Of a DNA stretch of 33,579 nt, positions 15,034 to 24,081 are shown piece by piece. The position numbers were made by a program, and so were the translations under genes. This DNA is from Thalassotalea sp. PP2-459 (GTDB lineage: Bacteria > Pseudomonadota > Gammaproteobacteria > Enterobacterales > Alteromonadaceae), in assembly GCF_001913705.1 (NCBI RefSeq), contig NZ_MKQD01000041.1:1-33579 (forward strand), written 5' to 3'. The stretch's first letter is position 1. Every line of letters begins with the position of its first letter. The notes under the pieces are model-generated. The model saw only the letters and a program-made list of their open reading frames with translations. It was not told the DNA's origin and searched no databases.

Positions 15034-17832
15034 TTATGAAAACCACTGAGGAAAATGCTCTTTAAGCATCGGAACATAGGTTCTGCTTACTGGTATTTTT
15101 ACTGAACCAATTTCAAGTTCAAACTTCAATTTAGCTACTGTATTTATTCTATCCACTTTTTTGGGATTCACTAAATATGAGCGATGCACTTGCACTAAGG
15201 CGACATCATCAAAATACTGCTTGATTGAGCGTAATCGCATGGAGATATAACGGGGTTCTTTAAGTGATTGAATGTAAATTCCCGTATAACCTGATTCAGC
15301 CTTAAGATACTTTATTCTATCTTTATAGCGTGTTAACTCATAAAGTTCTGCTAATATAGAAGGCTCTTTTAATAACGATTGAATCGCCTTTTGCACCATT
15401 AATGTTTGGTACACTAACACTTGTATTAATTGTTGTTCAGCTTCGCTCAATTTTTCCTGCGTAATAACTTCTACAGTAACGTCATCTGAATTAACCAATA
15501 TTTCGTGCCGAGAGGTTAAAGACTCTTTGCCAAGTTTACTGACAACTTGTTCGTGGTGAAAAACGCGTACTTTCGCTTCTTGTTGTAATATGTCAATAAA
15601 GTACTGACACGCTTGTTCTAAACCTTTATAAATATCTTTACTCGGAGCTGCCGACATATTAAAGGAGGTTATCGCCGCAAATAACGTTGAATATTCCTCG
15701 ATATGCGTTGAACTTGCATGAGGTATCACATCATGACTAGCTGATTCGTCTTCAATATTATCAGCGACTAAATTATCGGTTGATAAGGGCGAAAGGTGTT
15801 GATCAAATGTAAAGGCTAAAGAGCCAATATGCTGTTCATCATTCACGATAACATCATTATTAATAAGCACAGATAACAAGCCTTTTTCCCTATCCAAACG
15901 CATTGAGAAATCTAATAATTTAGCTTGATGAAATAACGTATTTAACCTTGTATGATTAATTTGATTGTTATCAGTGTTTACGAGTAATGTAATATTTAGC
16001 TGTATAGTTTGCTCAAGCGCAATAATATCTAGTGTTATGTTTTCGTTTGTGCTTTTCTGTAATATCACATAATCACATAAGTAATAAAGAAATTGCTGAA
16101 ACCTGTCTGGATTCACAAGCAGTCTGGCTTTTATCTGTTTATTCCATGTTAATCGCCTATTACTTTCGACTTCTAACAAAATATCAACATTTTGAATGAC
16201 TTGTTGAAGGCTAACAATTTCTTTAAATGATTGATTAACTGAAAAATTTAGTTTGGTTTCCGAAATAATAGAAGAAATAGGTAGTAATACTTCTGAAGAT
16301 AATTTAGCAAGGGACTCAACCTGTTCAGTAGATAATAGTGCTTTTTCTTGTGCGCTTTTAGCGACTGTAACAACATTAAGTAAAGGCCATTCAATACTCT
16401 GCATCCAATACTGCAACCTATTAAACTGTTGTTTTTCATGAAATAATTCATTATTTTTTTTATTTTGCCAATAAACGAACATAACTAAGCCAATAAGAAT
16501 AACAGCTAGCATTTGAAACAACACGATCAATGCATTACGATTTTCATGCCAAAACTGAATCAACTGATAATATCGACTTTTCAAAAAGTGGAACTGATCA
16601 AAAACATTAAATAATGCGGCATCGCCATGATGTAACTGGATAATTGCCACACCGGCCAGGTGGTTTTCTTTTACGTAGTCAGCTTTAGCCGCTATAGCTT
16701 TAGCGCCTTCATAGGTTATAAAATGTCCGCCATATTTATTAGGGTTATACACATAGTCTGTTTTGCCCACATCATCCCAATAATGTCGGTATTCGCCAGT
16801 AGCTAAGAAATACGTTAAATTCTTTTGATTGTATATCCCTGTAGCACCACTGCTTTTACTGTCCCAACTTCCCCAACTTAATGTTTGATGCGGTTGTTTA
16901 AAGCCATTATTTTTTGCTGGAACCCCTTCCCAACCAACAGCAAAAGAGGCAATTGAAATGACGATTTTTTCTTGTTTGACACCATACCCCACCATAGTAC
17001 TTACAACAGAATCTACAGAGCGTTCACCTTGTGCAGCATAAAGTGCTGATTGCGGCTCAGCTAATTCCCCTATATCGCCTGGTAACCGTGTAACGTCAAC
17101 TACAATAACATCAGCACTATTACTGAGTAAGCTTGCATCCCATGCATTTTCTAATGAGTAAGGTGCTAATACCGCTTGTAACCAACAATCTATGCTCATC
17201 TGTTCACACTGACGTTTAATTTCAGCGAGTAATAAATTTAAATGTTTACCATCTTCTTTACGGTAACTAGTAATTTCTGTGCTAGAAGCGCGATATATCG
17301 GAAACTGCCAGTCAATTTCAATTCCATCAAATTGATATTTCTGCATAAACTGTATCGCACTTTTTGCTAGCTTAGCTCTTCCATTTGGCGAAGCAGCTAT
17401 TGAAGAAAAGTGCTCAGATCGCCCCCAACCACCAATGCTTATTATTGCTTTTAATTCAGGTTGACGTTTTTTTACCTTTGTTAATTGCCCAAAGCTACCG
17501 AGAAATCGATCGTTTCTATCAGCCCCTGGGTAAAGAAACTCAATATCAGCATACGAATCGCCAAGAATAACCTCACCATCTTTGGTTAAGTCGGCACTTT
17601 TATAGACAAAGTGTGTCATTAAATGTGTAGGTAGATCTCGAATATGAATGTTTGGGCTATAGACTGACCACTGTGAATAGTAGCCCATAATAACAGGTGG
17701 TTTATTCTGTTCAGCATGGTTTATCGCTGACACATTGGCAGTATATAATAGAAATATTGAAAAAATAGACGAACAGAACAAGCGCAATGATTGTTTGTGA
17801 AAAAGAAAAGAGTCTTTAAAAGTTATTAACAT
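15034..17832 (-). CDS. Membrane regulator: inactive GH18 sensor, HK-like, GAF-like, LytTR
   Basis: A 932-residue protein with an unusual order of parts. Residues 1-36 are a signal peptide or N-terminal anchor. Residues 45-415 are a GH18 chitinase fold with SIGGWG at 132-137. The catalytic motif, normally DGxDxDxE, reads DGIEIDWQ at 169-176, so the acid/base Glu is Gln176 and the middle Asp is Glu172. The usual MxYD is replaced around 244-249, and the C-terminal Trp is Ile398. One membrane helix at 434-455 puts the rest in the cytoplasm: a degenerate histidine-kinase-like region (about 460-680, N-box-like around 574-590, no clear phospho-His), a GAF-like region (about 710-825) and a LytTR DNA-binding domain (about 833-930, with HRSYLVNP at 883-890). 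I infer a chito-oligosaccharide receptor that binds DNA from the membrane and controls the receptor-halogenase-chitinase genes just downstream. Confidence 0.88.
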   Translation of the reverse strand: MLITFKDSFLFHKQSLRLFCSSIFSIFLLYTANVSAINHAEQNKPPVIMGYYSQWSVYSPNIHIRDLPTHLMTHFVYKSADLTKDGEVILGDSYADIEFLYPGADRNDRFLGSFGQLTKVKKRQPELKAIISIGGWGRSEHFSSIAASPNGRAKLAKSAIQFMQKYQFDGIEIDWQFPIYRASSTEITSYRKEDGKHLNLLLAEIKRQCEQMSIDCWLQAVLAPYSLENAWDASLLSNSADVIVVDVTRLPGDIGELAEPQSALYAAQGERSVDSVVSTMVGYGVKQEKIVISIASFAVGWEGVPAKNNGFKQPHQTLSWGSWDSKSSGATGIYNQKNLTYFLATGEYRHYWDDVGKTDYVYNPNKYGGHFITYEGAKAIAAKADYVKENHLAGVAIIQLHHGDAALFNVFDQFHFLKSRYYQLIQFWHENRNALIVLFQMLAVILIGLVMFVYWQNKKNNELFHEKQQFNRLQYWMQSIEWPLLNVVTVAKSAQEKALLSTEQVESLAKLSSEVLLPISSIISETKLNFSVNQSFKEIVSLQQVIQNVDILLEVESNRRLTWNKQIKARLLVNPDRFQQFLYYLCDYVILQKSTNENITLDIIALEQTIQLNITLLVNTDNNQINHTRLNTLFHQAKLLDFSMRLDREKGLLSVLINNDVIVNDEQHIGSLAFTFDQHLSPLSTDNLVADNIEDESASHDVIPHASSTHIEEYSTLFAAITSFNMSAAPSKDIYKGLEQACQYFIDILQQEAKVRVFHHEQVVSKLGKESLTSRHEILVNSDDVTVEVITQEKLSEAEQQLIQVLVYQTLMVQKAIQSLLKEPSILAELYELTRYKDRIKYLKAESGYTGIYIQSLKEPRYISMRLRSIKQYFDDVALVQVHRSYLVNPKKVDRINTVAKLKFELEIGSVKIPVSRTYVPMLKEHFPQWFS

Positions 17833-17942
17833 TTATCTGAAATTGATGCATTTCAAAAGCATATATTATTTTAATTGTTCGTGTAGCATAACGAAAAACA
17901 CAATTGATGTGAATAAATATTCCATATAATTGATTAATCATT

Positions 17943-18365
17943 TTAAATGAATGACAACCTTTGTTTTAAGGCAATCTCATTTAATACAATGGTTAATTTC
18001 TTATCTAAAATTGCTGCTAGTATAGATTTTTTTTGTTTCGCTAGTTCGATTTCTGTACCGGTCAATTGAACATAGCATTGATATTTACATTGTTCATCAT
18101 GATAAGCAAAATGCACATCATCGGCTAAAACGATAAACTCATCTGCAACGGGAAATAGTTGTTTTGGAAAAAACGGCTCGCTATTAACCGAAAACTCAAT
18201 GGTTAATTCCTGTTCTGGATCAGAAAACCACCCTGCGGTCATCGCAATAAAATTTAATTGCGCTTCTAATTTATTTACCACCGAGCTAATGTTAGCTAAC
18301 GATTTTTTAGCTTCATCAGCAGCCTTAATCTCAATAGGTAGTGCTTCAGACATTATTGCAAGCAT
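17943..18365 (-). CDS. Uncharacterised small cytoplasmic protein
   Basis: A 140-residue protein that I do not recognise. It has no signal peptide or membrane segment. The N-terminal third is a probable amphipathic helix or coiled coil (about 13-37), the middle is mixed beta with a CKYQCY pair of cysteines, and the C-terminal half has a Lys-rich helix. The likely start is ATG at codon 5 (MSEALPIE), since the preceding codons add little. It lies between the thiolase terminator and the GH18-LytTR gene, 110 bp upstream of the latter and on the same strand, so it could be co-transcribed with it. No function is proposed. Confidence 0.6.
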   Translation of the reverse strand: MLAIMSEALPIEIKAADEAKKSLANISSVVNKLEAQLNFIAMTAGWFSDPEQELTIEFSVNSEPFFPKQLFPVADEFIVLADDVHFAYHDEQCKYQCYVQLTGTEIELAKQKKSILAAILDKKLTIVLNEIALKQRLSFI

Positions 18366-18427
18366 AGTGTTATAAAATTGACAGTTATAATAAGTACTAT
18401 ACGTTTATTCAAAAGCCATACCAACAA

Positions 18428-18457
18428 AAAAACCACTTAAAAAATTAAGTGGTTTTT
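18428..18457 (-). terminator. Intrinsic terminator of the thiolase gene
   Basis: A 13-bp perfect stem (18428-18440 with 18445-18457, AAAAACCACTTAA, loop AAAA) ends in a U-run on both strands. It lies 42 bp after the thiolase stop codon and separates it from the small gene at 17943-18365. Confidence 0.85.
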
Positions 18458-18498
18458 AAAAGTCATTTCAATAACATCAATCAATGAATTTATAACAA

Positions 18499-19683
18499 TT
18501 AGATCATTTCTAACGCAATTGCCGTTGCTTCACCGCCACCAATACACAATGAAGCCACGCCTTTTGATAAACCTTTATTTTTTAACGCATGAATTAACGT
18601 TACCATGATACGCGCACCACTTGCCCCTAAAGGATGACCAAGCGCACATGCCCCACCATTAACGTTAACCTTTTCAACATCAAGAGATAAAGACTTAATC
18701 GCTAACATAGTTACCATGGCAAACGCTTCATTGATTTCCCAAAGTTCTACCTCATCAGTAGTCCAATTTGCTTTATCTAATACTTTTTTCATTGCCCCTA
18801 CAGGCGCAACGGTAAATTCAGCAGGCTTTTGTGCATGCGTTGCATGAGCAACGATTTTACATAAAGGTGCTAAACCGCGTTTTTCAGCTTCTGATTGCTT
18901 CATCATCACCAAGGCTGCAGCACCATCAGATATTGAACTAGAGTTAGCCGCTGTAATGGTACCGTCTTTTTTGAACGCTGGGCGTAATGAAGGAATTTTG
19001 TCCGGACGAGCATTCCCCGGCTGTTCATCAGTATCAAAAATAATCTCGCCTTTACGTGATTTAATGGATACAGAAGCTATCTCTTGGTTAAAAGCACCAC
19101 TGTCAATTGCTGCATTTGCTCGAGATAATGAGCGAATGGCATAGTTATCCATTTCTTCGCGGGTAAAGCTTGCTTCATCAGCAGTTTCTTGAGCAAAACA
19201 CCCCATTGAAATACCATCATAAGCATTTTCAAGGCCATCAATCATCATGTGATCAAGCAATTGTCCGCTACCCATTTTAATCCCGGAACGGCCAGAAGCT
19301 AGTAGATGAGGAGCATTGGTCATACTCTCCATACCACCAGCAACAGCAACATCGATAGAACCAGCAAATAATGCATCATGTGCTTGCATAGCCGCCTTCA
19401 TACCTGAACCACATACTTTATTAATAGTGGTACAAACGGTTGAAAGATCTAAGTCAGCTTCAAGTGCAGCTTGGCGTGCTGGTGCTTGTTTTAAACCAGC
19501 GGGTAATACACAGCCCATAACGACTTCATCAATTTGGTCAGCACTTAAGCCTGATTCAGCAACAGCGGCTTTAATTGCCGTTGCACCAAGGTTTGGTGCA
19601 GTTACCGCTGACAATCCACCTAGGAAGCCTCCCATAGGGGTTCGCTTAGCAGCAACAATAACCACAGGATCTTGCGTAGACAT
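18499..19683 (-). CDS. atoB: Acetyl-CoA acetyltransferase (thiolase)
   Basis: A 394-residue thiolase that should cleave acetoacetyl-CoA plus CoA to two acetyl-CoA, the last step of leucine and ketone-body breakdown. The nucleophile Cys91 is in INKVCGSG, His350 in GGACALGHPLGASGAR and Cys380 in LCIGGGEA. I chose ATG at 19683 because it has GGAG at 19690-19693 at good spacing; the longer frame opens with a TTG at 19695 that would place this ribosome site inside the gene. It diverges from liuR, and a LiuR-like palindrome lies 64-79 bp upstream of the start codon, which ties it to the leucine operon across the shared promoter region. A broader 3-ketoacyl-CoA specificity cannot be excluded. Confidence 0.92.
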   Translation of the reverse strand: MSTQDPVVIVAAKRTPMGGFLGGLSAVTAPNLGATAIKAAVAESGLSADQIDEVVMGCVLPAGLKQAPARQAALEADLDLSTVCTTINKVCGSGMKAAMQAHDALFAGSIDVAVAGGMESMTNAPHLLASGRSGIKMGSGQLLDHMMIDGLENAYDGISMGCFAQETADEASFTREEMDNYAIRSLSRANAAIDSGAFNQEIASVSIKSRKGEIIFDTDEQPGNARPDKIPSLRPAFKKDGTITAANSSSISDGAAALVMMKQSEAEKRGLAPLCKIVAHATHAQKPAEFTVAPVGAMKKVLDKANWTTDEVELWEINEAFAMVTMLAIKSLSLDVEKVNVNGGACALGHPLGASGARIMVTLIHALKNKGLSKGVASLCIGGGEATAIALEMI

Positions 19684-19746
19684 ATTATTCTCCAAAAATT
19701 AAAACAGTGTCATTTGACTTGTTAAACAGACTAACTCAAATTTACG

Positions 19747-19762
19747 TTTACGCCAACGTTAA
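19747..19762. promoter_or_regulatory. LiuR-like operator upstream of the thiolase gene
   Basis: TTTACGCCAACGTTAA matches 13 of 16 positions of the perfect palindrome at 19876-19891, and a further TTTACGTTTACG overlaps its left side. Its position in the thiolase promoter suggests co-regulation with the liu operon. Confidence 0.6.
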
Positions 19763-19875
19763 CTTAAGCTTTCAAAAGCAGAAAAGTACCACACAGTGTA
19801 TTAGAAAATTTCCACTATGCGTATCACACTATAGTCACATATGAGGAGAATAAGGTAGCCAAACCAAAAAGGAAG

Positions 19876-19891
19876 TTTACGTAAACGTAAA
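19876..19891. promoter_or_regulatory. LiuR operator, perfect palindrome
   Basis: TTTACGT-AA-ACGTAAA is a perfect palindrome 45 bp upstream of the liuR ATG. It fits the ACGT-containing palindromes recalled for gammaproteobacterial LiuR and the way MerR proteins bind promoter spacers. It should autoregulate liuR and control the operon. Confidence 0.78.
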
Positions 19892-19935
19892 GTTCATGCT
19901 ATGTTATCGACACTATTATTCATAATGGGTGCGAA

Positions 19936-20331
19936 ATGAGCAAGAAAAATAATGCAACCTACTCTATTGGCGAGTTAGCCAAAGAGTTTGATGTGACTAC
20001 ACGAAGTATACGTTTTTACGAAGATCAAGGGTTAATTCACCCGACACGTAAAGGTCAAACAAGAATTTATAACCAAAGAGACAAAGTTCGTCTAAAGTTA
20101 ATTTTACGCGGTAAACGTCTAGGTTTCTCATTAGCTGAAACAGGAAGATTGTTTGAGCTTTATGATGCCGATAGATCAAGTGCAACACAATTAACAACCA
20201 TAATGAAGTTAATTGCCCAAAAGAAATCTGATTTGACGCAGCAATTAGAAGACATTCAAGCGGTATTAGTTGAGCTTGATGGTTTAGAAGAAAACTGTAA
20301 AGACGCGTTGCATAACATAAATAATAAATAA
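19936..20331 (+). CDS. liuR: MerR-family regulator of leucine degradation
   Basis: A 131-residue MerR-family protein. The N-terminal winged HTH (about 9-75) begins YSIGELAKEFDVTTRSIRFY, with the family's EDQGLI. A coiled-coil dimerisation helix runs over about 85-125. There is no cysteine cluster for metal sensing, apart from one Cys near the end. LiuR proteins respond to branched-chain acyl-CoA intermediates and repress or derepress leucine-degradation genes. It is the first gene of the liu operon, 62 bp before liuA, and has the palindrome at 19876-19891 in its promoter. The stop codon lies inside a tandem ATAATAA heptamer (20321-20341). Confidence 0.92.
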   Translation: MSKKNNATYSIGELAKEFDVTTRSIRFYEDQGLIHPTRKGQTRIYNQRDKVRLKLILRGKRLGFSLAETGRLFELYDADRSSATQLTTIMKLIAQKKSDLTQQLEDIQAVLVELDGLEENCKDALHNINNK

Positions 20332-20341
20332 TAAATAATAA
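20321..20341. repeat. Tandem heptamer ATAATAA x3 at the liuR stop
   Basis: Three exact copies of ATAATAA run through the liuR stop codon (20329-20331). A gain or loss of one 7-bp unit would shift the reading frame at the extreme C-terminus only. Confidence 0.8.
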
Positions 20342-20393
20342 ACGCAATATAACGCACCCATTGCTAGACAAATATTACAATTAAGGAAACAAC

Positions 20394-21563
20394 ATGATTT
20401 CGACATTTTCATCACTTAATTTCAATCTTGGCGAAACCGTTGAGATGATCCGTAGCCAAGTAAACGCATTCGCCCGCGATGAGATTGCCCCACGCGCTGC
20501 TCAAATTGATATAGACAACGAATTTCCTGCTGATTTGTGGCGTAAATTTGGTGATATGGGTTTATTAGGTATGACTGTTGAGGAACAGTATGGAGGTTCT
20601 GAATTAGGCTATTTAGAGCATGTTGTTGCCATGCAAGAGATATCTCGCGCTTCCGCTTCAGTAGGACTGAGCTATGGTGCTATGTCAAATTTATGCTTAA
20701 ACCAGTTACGAAAAAATGGTAGTCACGAACAAAAATTAAAATATTTACCTAAATTATGTACTGGTGAACATATCGGCGCACTCGCTATGTCTGAACCCAA
20801 TGCAGGTTCTGATGTAGTCAGCATGAAACTTCGTGCTGAAAAGCAAGGAGATAAATACATTTTGAATGGTAATAAAATGTGGATCACTAATGGCCCAGAT
20901 GCCCATGTGTTTATTATCTATGCCAAAACAGATGTATCTGCAGGTTCAAAGGGGATTACTGCGTTTATTGTAGAACGAGATTTCCCGGGGTTTAGTCGCC
21001 ATCAAAAGCTCGATAAATTGGGTATGCGCGGCTCTAACACGTGTGAACTTGTGTTTGAAAATTGCGAAGTACCCGCTGAAAACATTCTTGGTGAAGAAGG
21101 CAAAGGTGTTCGTGTATTAATGTCAGGTTTAGACTATGAGCGCCTAGTATTATCAGGTGGTCCTTTAGGCATTATGGATGCTTGTATGGATCTCGTTGTT
21201 CCTTACGTACATGACCGAAAACAGTTTGGTCAATCTATTGGTGAATTTCAGTTAGTCCAAGGAAAAGTCGCCGACATGTACACACAAATGAACGCTGCTA
21301 AGTCGTACGTTTATATGGTAGCGCAAGCCTGTGACCGCGGTGAAACCACACGAAAAGACGCCGCAGCAGTCATTTTATATTCTGCAGAGTTGGCAACAAA
21401 AATGGCGTTAGATGCTATACAGTTACTTGGCGGAAATGGCTACATAAATGAATTTCCTGCCGGACGATTATTACGTGATGCAAAACTCTACGAAATTGGC
21501 GCTGGTACTTCAGAAATTCGCCGAATGTTAATTGGTCGCGAGCTTTTTAACGAGAGTAAGTAA
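20394..21563 (+). CDS. liuA: Isovaleryl-CoA dehydrogenase
   Basis: A 389-residue acyl-CoA dehydrogenase that oxidises isovaleryl-CoA to 3-methylcrotonyl-CoA and passes electrons to ETF. It has the complete family layout: the FAD/substrate segment [10 protein letters not shown] at 131-140, WITNG at 163-167 and a C-terminal segment with QLLGGNGY and [13 protein letters not shown]. The catalytic base Glu249 sits in [10 protein letters not shown], the helix position characteristic of isovaleryl-CoA dehydrogenase, unlike the C-terminal Glu of short- and medium-chain enzymes. It follows liuR and precedes the methylcrotonyl-CoA carboxylase genes, which settles the assignment. Confidence 0.95.
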   Translation: MISTFSSLNFNLGETVEMIRSQVNAFARDEIAPRAAQIDIDNEFPADLWRKFGDMGLLGMTVEEQYGGSELGYLEHVVAMQEISRASASVGLSYGAMSNLCLNQLRKNGSHEQKLKYLPKLCTGEHIGALAMSEPNAGSDVVSMKLRAEKQGDKYILNGNKMWITNGPDAHVFIIYAKTDVSAGSKGITAFIVERDFPGFSRHQKLDKLGMRGSNTCELVFENCEVPAENILGEEGKGVRVLMSGLDYERLVLSGGPLGIMDACMDLVVPYVHDRKQFGQSIGEFQLVQGKVADMYTQMNAAKSYVYMVAQACDRGETTRKDAAAVILYSAELATKMALDAIQLLGGNGYINEFPAGRLLRDAKLYEIGAGTSEIRRMLIGRELFNESK

Positions 21564-21568
21564 CCCTA

Positions 21569-21602
21569 AACGCAAGGCTGATAAAACCATAAGTCTTGCG
21601 TT
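21569..21602 (+). repeat. Hairpin between liuA and liuB
   Basis: An 11-bp stem with one G-U pair (21569-21579 / 21592-21602, AACGCAAGGCT) and a 12-nt loop has no U-run. It is probably an mRNA-stability or partial attenuation element within the operon, not a full terminator, because the downstream genes have no obvious separate promoter. Confidence 0.55.
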
Positions 21603-21648
21603 GTTCACGCTAAATTTTAGTTGTTAATACAAATATTAAGGTAGCAAC

Positions 21649-23256
21649 GTGGCTAAGATCATTTCAAAAATTAATTCAAGAAGCCCTGAATTCATCGAAA
21701 ATGCACAACATATGCAGCTTCAAGTTGACGACTTAAAGCAAAAACTCAATCAAATAAAACATGGTGGTGGTGAACGCAGTCGTGATCGACATCTATCTAG
21801 GGGAAAGTTATTACCTAGAGATAGAGTTAATGAATTACTTGACCCAGGTGCTCCATTTCTTGAGCTATCACAATTAGCAGCTTATGAAGTCTATGATGAT
21901 GATGTACCGGCCGCTGGAATTATTACCGGTATTGGCAGAGTGGGTGGTCAAGAGTGTGTCATTGTAGCTAATGACGCAACGGTGAAAGGTGGTACCTACT
22001 ACCCACTAACCGTTAAAAAGCATTTAAGAGCACAAACCATCGCACAAGAAAACAATCTACCTTGTATCTACTTAGTTGATTCAGGTGGCGCCAACCTTCC
22101 TAATCAAGATGATGTATTTCCCGATAGAGAACATTTTGGTCGTATCTTTTTTAATCAAGCGACGATGTCTGCGAAAGCCATTCCTCAAATTGCCGTAGTT
22201 ATGGGGTCATGTACTGCCGGTGGTGCTTATGTGCCAGCAATGGCAGATGAATCTATTATTGTAAAAGAACAAGGCACTATTTTTCTCGCTGGCCCTCCTC
22301 TAGTAAAAGCCGCTACAGGCGAAGTGGTTTCGGCAGAAGACTTAGGTGGCGCAGACGTACATTGTCGAACCTCAGGTGTCGCTGATCATTATGCACAAAA
22401 TGATAATCACGCCCTCGAGTTGGCCCGAACTGCCGTTACAAACCTGAACCGTGTTAAGCCTGTTCAAATGGACATCAAGCCGGTAGTTGAGCCAGAGTAC
22501 CCTGTAGAAGATATTTACGGGATCATCCCAAAAGATACTAAACAGCCCTTTGATATTAGAGAAATTATTGCCCGAATTGTCGACGGCAGCGAGTTTGACG
22601 AATTTAAAGCATTATATGGCACAACATTGGTGTGTGGTTTTGCACGCATTTTTGGTTACCCTGTTGGTATTATCGCTAATAACGGTATTCTTTTTGGAGA
22701 GTCTGCACAAAAAGGCGCTCATTTTATTGAGTTATGCGCGCAGCGTAAAATTCCATTGGTCTTTTTACAAAATATCACTGGTTTTATGGTGGGCCAACAA
22801 TACGAGTCCGGCGGAATAGCTAAACATGGTGCAAAAATGGTGACTGCCGTAGCCACGGCACAAGTGCCTAAATTTACCGTCTTAATCGGTGGCAGTTTCG
22901 GTGCAGGTAACTATGGTATGTGTGGTCGCGCTTATGACCCACGCTTTCTCTTTATGTGGCCAAATGCACGAATTTCAGTGATGGGTGGCGAACAAGCTGC
23001 CGGAGTACTCGCACAAGTAAAACGTGATCAGAAAGAAAAACGCGGTGAAACTTGGTCAACAGAAGCAGAACAATCCTTCAAGCAACCTATTATTGATACG
23101 TATGAACATCAAGGGCATCCCTACTATGCATCAGCCCGCCTTTGGGACGATGGTGTTATTGACCCCGCGGACACCCGACAAGTATTAGGTTTAGCTATTT
23201 CCGCTTCATTAAATAAAGCCATTGAAGAGACCAAGTTTGGTATCTTCCGTATGTAG
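21649..23256 (+). CDS. liuB: Methylcrotonyl-CoA carboxylase, carboxyltransferase (beta) subunit
   Basis: A 535-residue biotin-dependent carboxyltransferase. It moves CO2 from biotin on LiuD to 3-methylcrotonyl-CoA, giving 3-methylglutaconyl-CoA. The N-terminal half has the acyl-CoA-binding segment with [11 protein letters not shown] and [11 protein letters not shown]. The C-terminal half has the carboxybiotin region with [20 protein letters not shown] and [10 protein letters not shown], both typical of MCC beta and distinct from propionyl-CoA carboxylase. The ATG printed in some frames is a GTG at 21649 (GTGGCTAAG), 12 bp after AAGG. Its stop codon overlaps the AGGAGG site of liuC, so the two are translationally linked. 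Confidence 0.95.
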   Translation: MAKIISKINSRSPEFIENAQHMQLQVDDLKQKLNQIKHGGGERSRDRHLSRGKLLPRDRVNELLDPGAPFLELSQLAAYEVYDDDVPAAGIITGIGRVGGQECVIVANDATVKGGTYYPLTVKKHLRAQTIAQENNLPCIYLVDSGGANLPNQDDVFPDREHFGRIFFNQATMSAKAIPQIAVVMGSCTAGGAYVPAMADESIIVKEQGTIFLAGPPLVKAATGEVVSAEDLGGADVHCRTSGVADHYAQNDNHALELARTAVTNLNRVKPVQMDIKPVVEPEYPVEDIYGIIPKDTKQPFDIREIIARIVDGSEFDEFKALYGTTLVCGFARIFGYPVGIIANNGILFGESAQKGAHFIELCAQRKIPLVFLQNITGFMVGQQYESGGIAKHGAKMVTAVATAQVPKFTVLIGGSFGAGNYGMCGRAYDPRFLFMWPNARISVMGGEQAAGVLAQVKRDQKEKRGETWSTEAEQSFKQPIIDTYEHQGHPYYASARLWDDGVIDPADTRQVLGLAISASLNKAIEETKFGIFRM

Positions 23257-23264
23257 GAGGCAAC

Positions 23265-24080
23265 ATGAATACACCTGAAAACTCTGTACTTTTTGATGTT
23301 GATCGTTATGGTGTTGCAACAGTAACACTCAACACTCCAGACAAGCATAACGCGTTTGATGACACTATCATTGATATATTAAAACGCTTATTCATTGATA
23401 TTGCTAAACGCAGCGATATTCGCATTATGATTCTGGCCGCAAACGGTAAAAGCTTTTCAGCGGGTGCTGATTTAGCTTGGATGAAGCGAATGGCCAATTA
23501 TAGTTTTGAAGAAAACCTAAACGATGCCAACAATCTTGCACAAATGCTACACGCATTAAACTTCATGCCACAAACAACCATTGCAAAAGTGCAAGGTGCG
23601 GCATTTGGCGGCGCTGTTGGCTTAGCTAGCTGTTGCGATATTGTCATTGCCAGTGACCGAGCTAGCTTTTGTCTAAGCGAAGTAAAACTAGGTCTAATTC
23701 CAGCTACCATCAGCCCTTACGTTGTCGCTGCCATTGGTCAAAAAGCAGCTAGGCGATATTTTCAAACCGCAGAAAGGTTTTTTGCTGAAAAAGCAAATCA
23801 ACTAGGGTTAGTTGATGAAGTCGTCGATCTTGAAGCGCTCGATAACACTGTAAATGATATGGTTTCAACACTTTTAGCGAATGGCCCAGAAGCGATTCAA
23901 CAAGCAAAACAACTCGCCTTAGATGTCGCTTTTCAAGACATTGACAATAAATTATTAGGTATTACCAGTGAGCGTATCGCCGCTATTCGTGTTTCAGATC
24001 AGGGTCAAGAAGGGTTAAATGCTTTTTTTGAAAAGCGTCAGCCACAATGGCAAAAAGTAGATAAGAATGAAGGACAATAA
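23265..24080 (+). CDS. liuC: Methylglutaconyl-CoA hydratase
   Basis: A 271-residue crotonase-fold hydratase that adds water to 3-methylglutaconyl-CoA to form HMG-CoA. It shows SAGADL at 65-70 and GAAFGG at 111-116 (oxyanion hole) and the catalytic glutamate E139 in LSEVKLGLIPA. AGGAGG at 23255-23260, overlapping the liuB stop, fixes the start at 23265. It lies between the two carboxylase genes, as in other liu operons. Confidence 0.92.
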   Translation: MNTPENSVLFDVDRYGVATVTLNTPDKHNAFDDTIIDILKRLFIDIAKRSDIRIMILAANGKSFSAGADLAWMKRMANYSFEENLNDANNLAQMLHALNFMPQTTIAKVQGAAFGGAVGLASCCDIVIASDRASFCLSEVKLGLIPATISPYVVAAIGQKAARRYFQTAERFFAEKANQLGLVDEVVDLEALDNTVNDMVSTLLANGPEAIQQAKQLALDVAFQDIDNKLLGITSERIAAIRVSDQGQEGLNAFFEKRQPQWQKVDKNEGQ

Positions 24081-24081
24081 C

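Noticed and set aside
16301-17326. Possibility that the GH18 Glu-to-Gln change and domain fusion are sequencing errors
   Set aside because: The frame is open over 932 codons with sensible domains on both sides of a membrane helix. Two further GH18 hallmark positions are also changed, which a single error could not cause.
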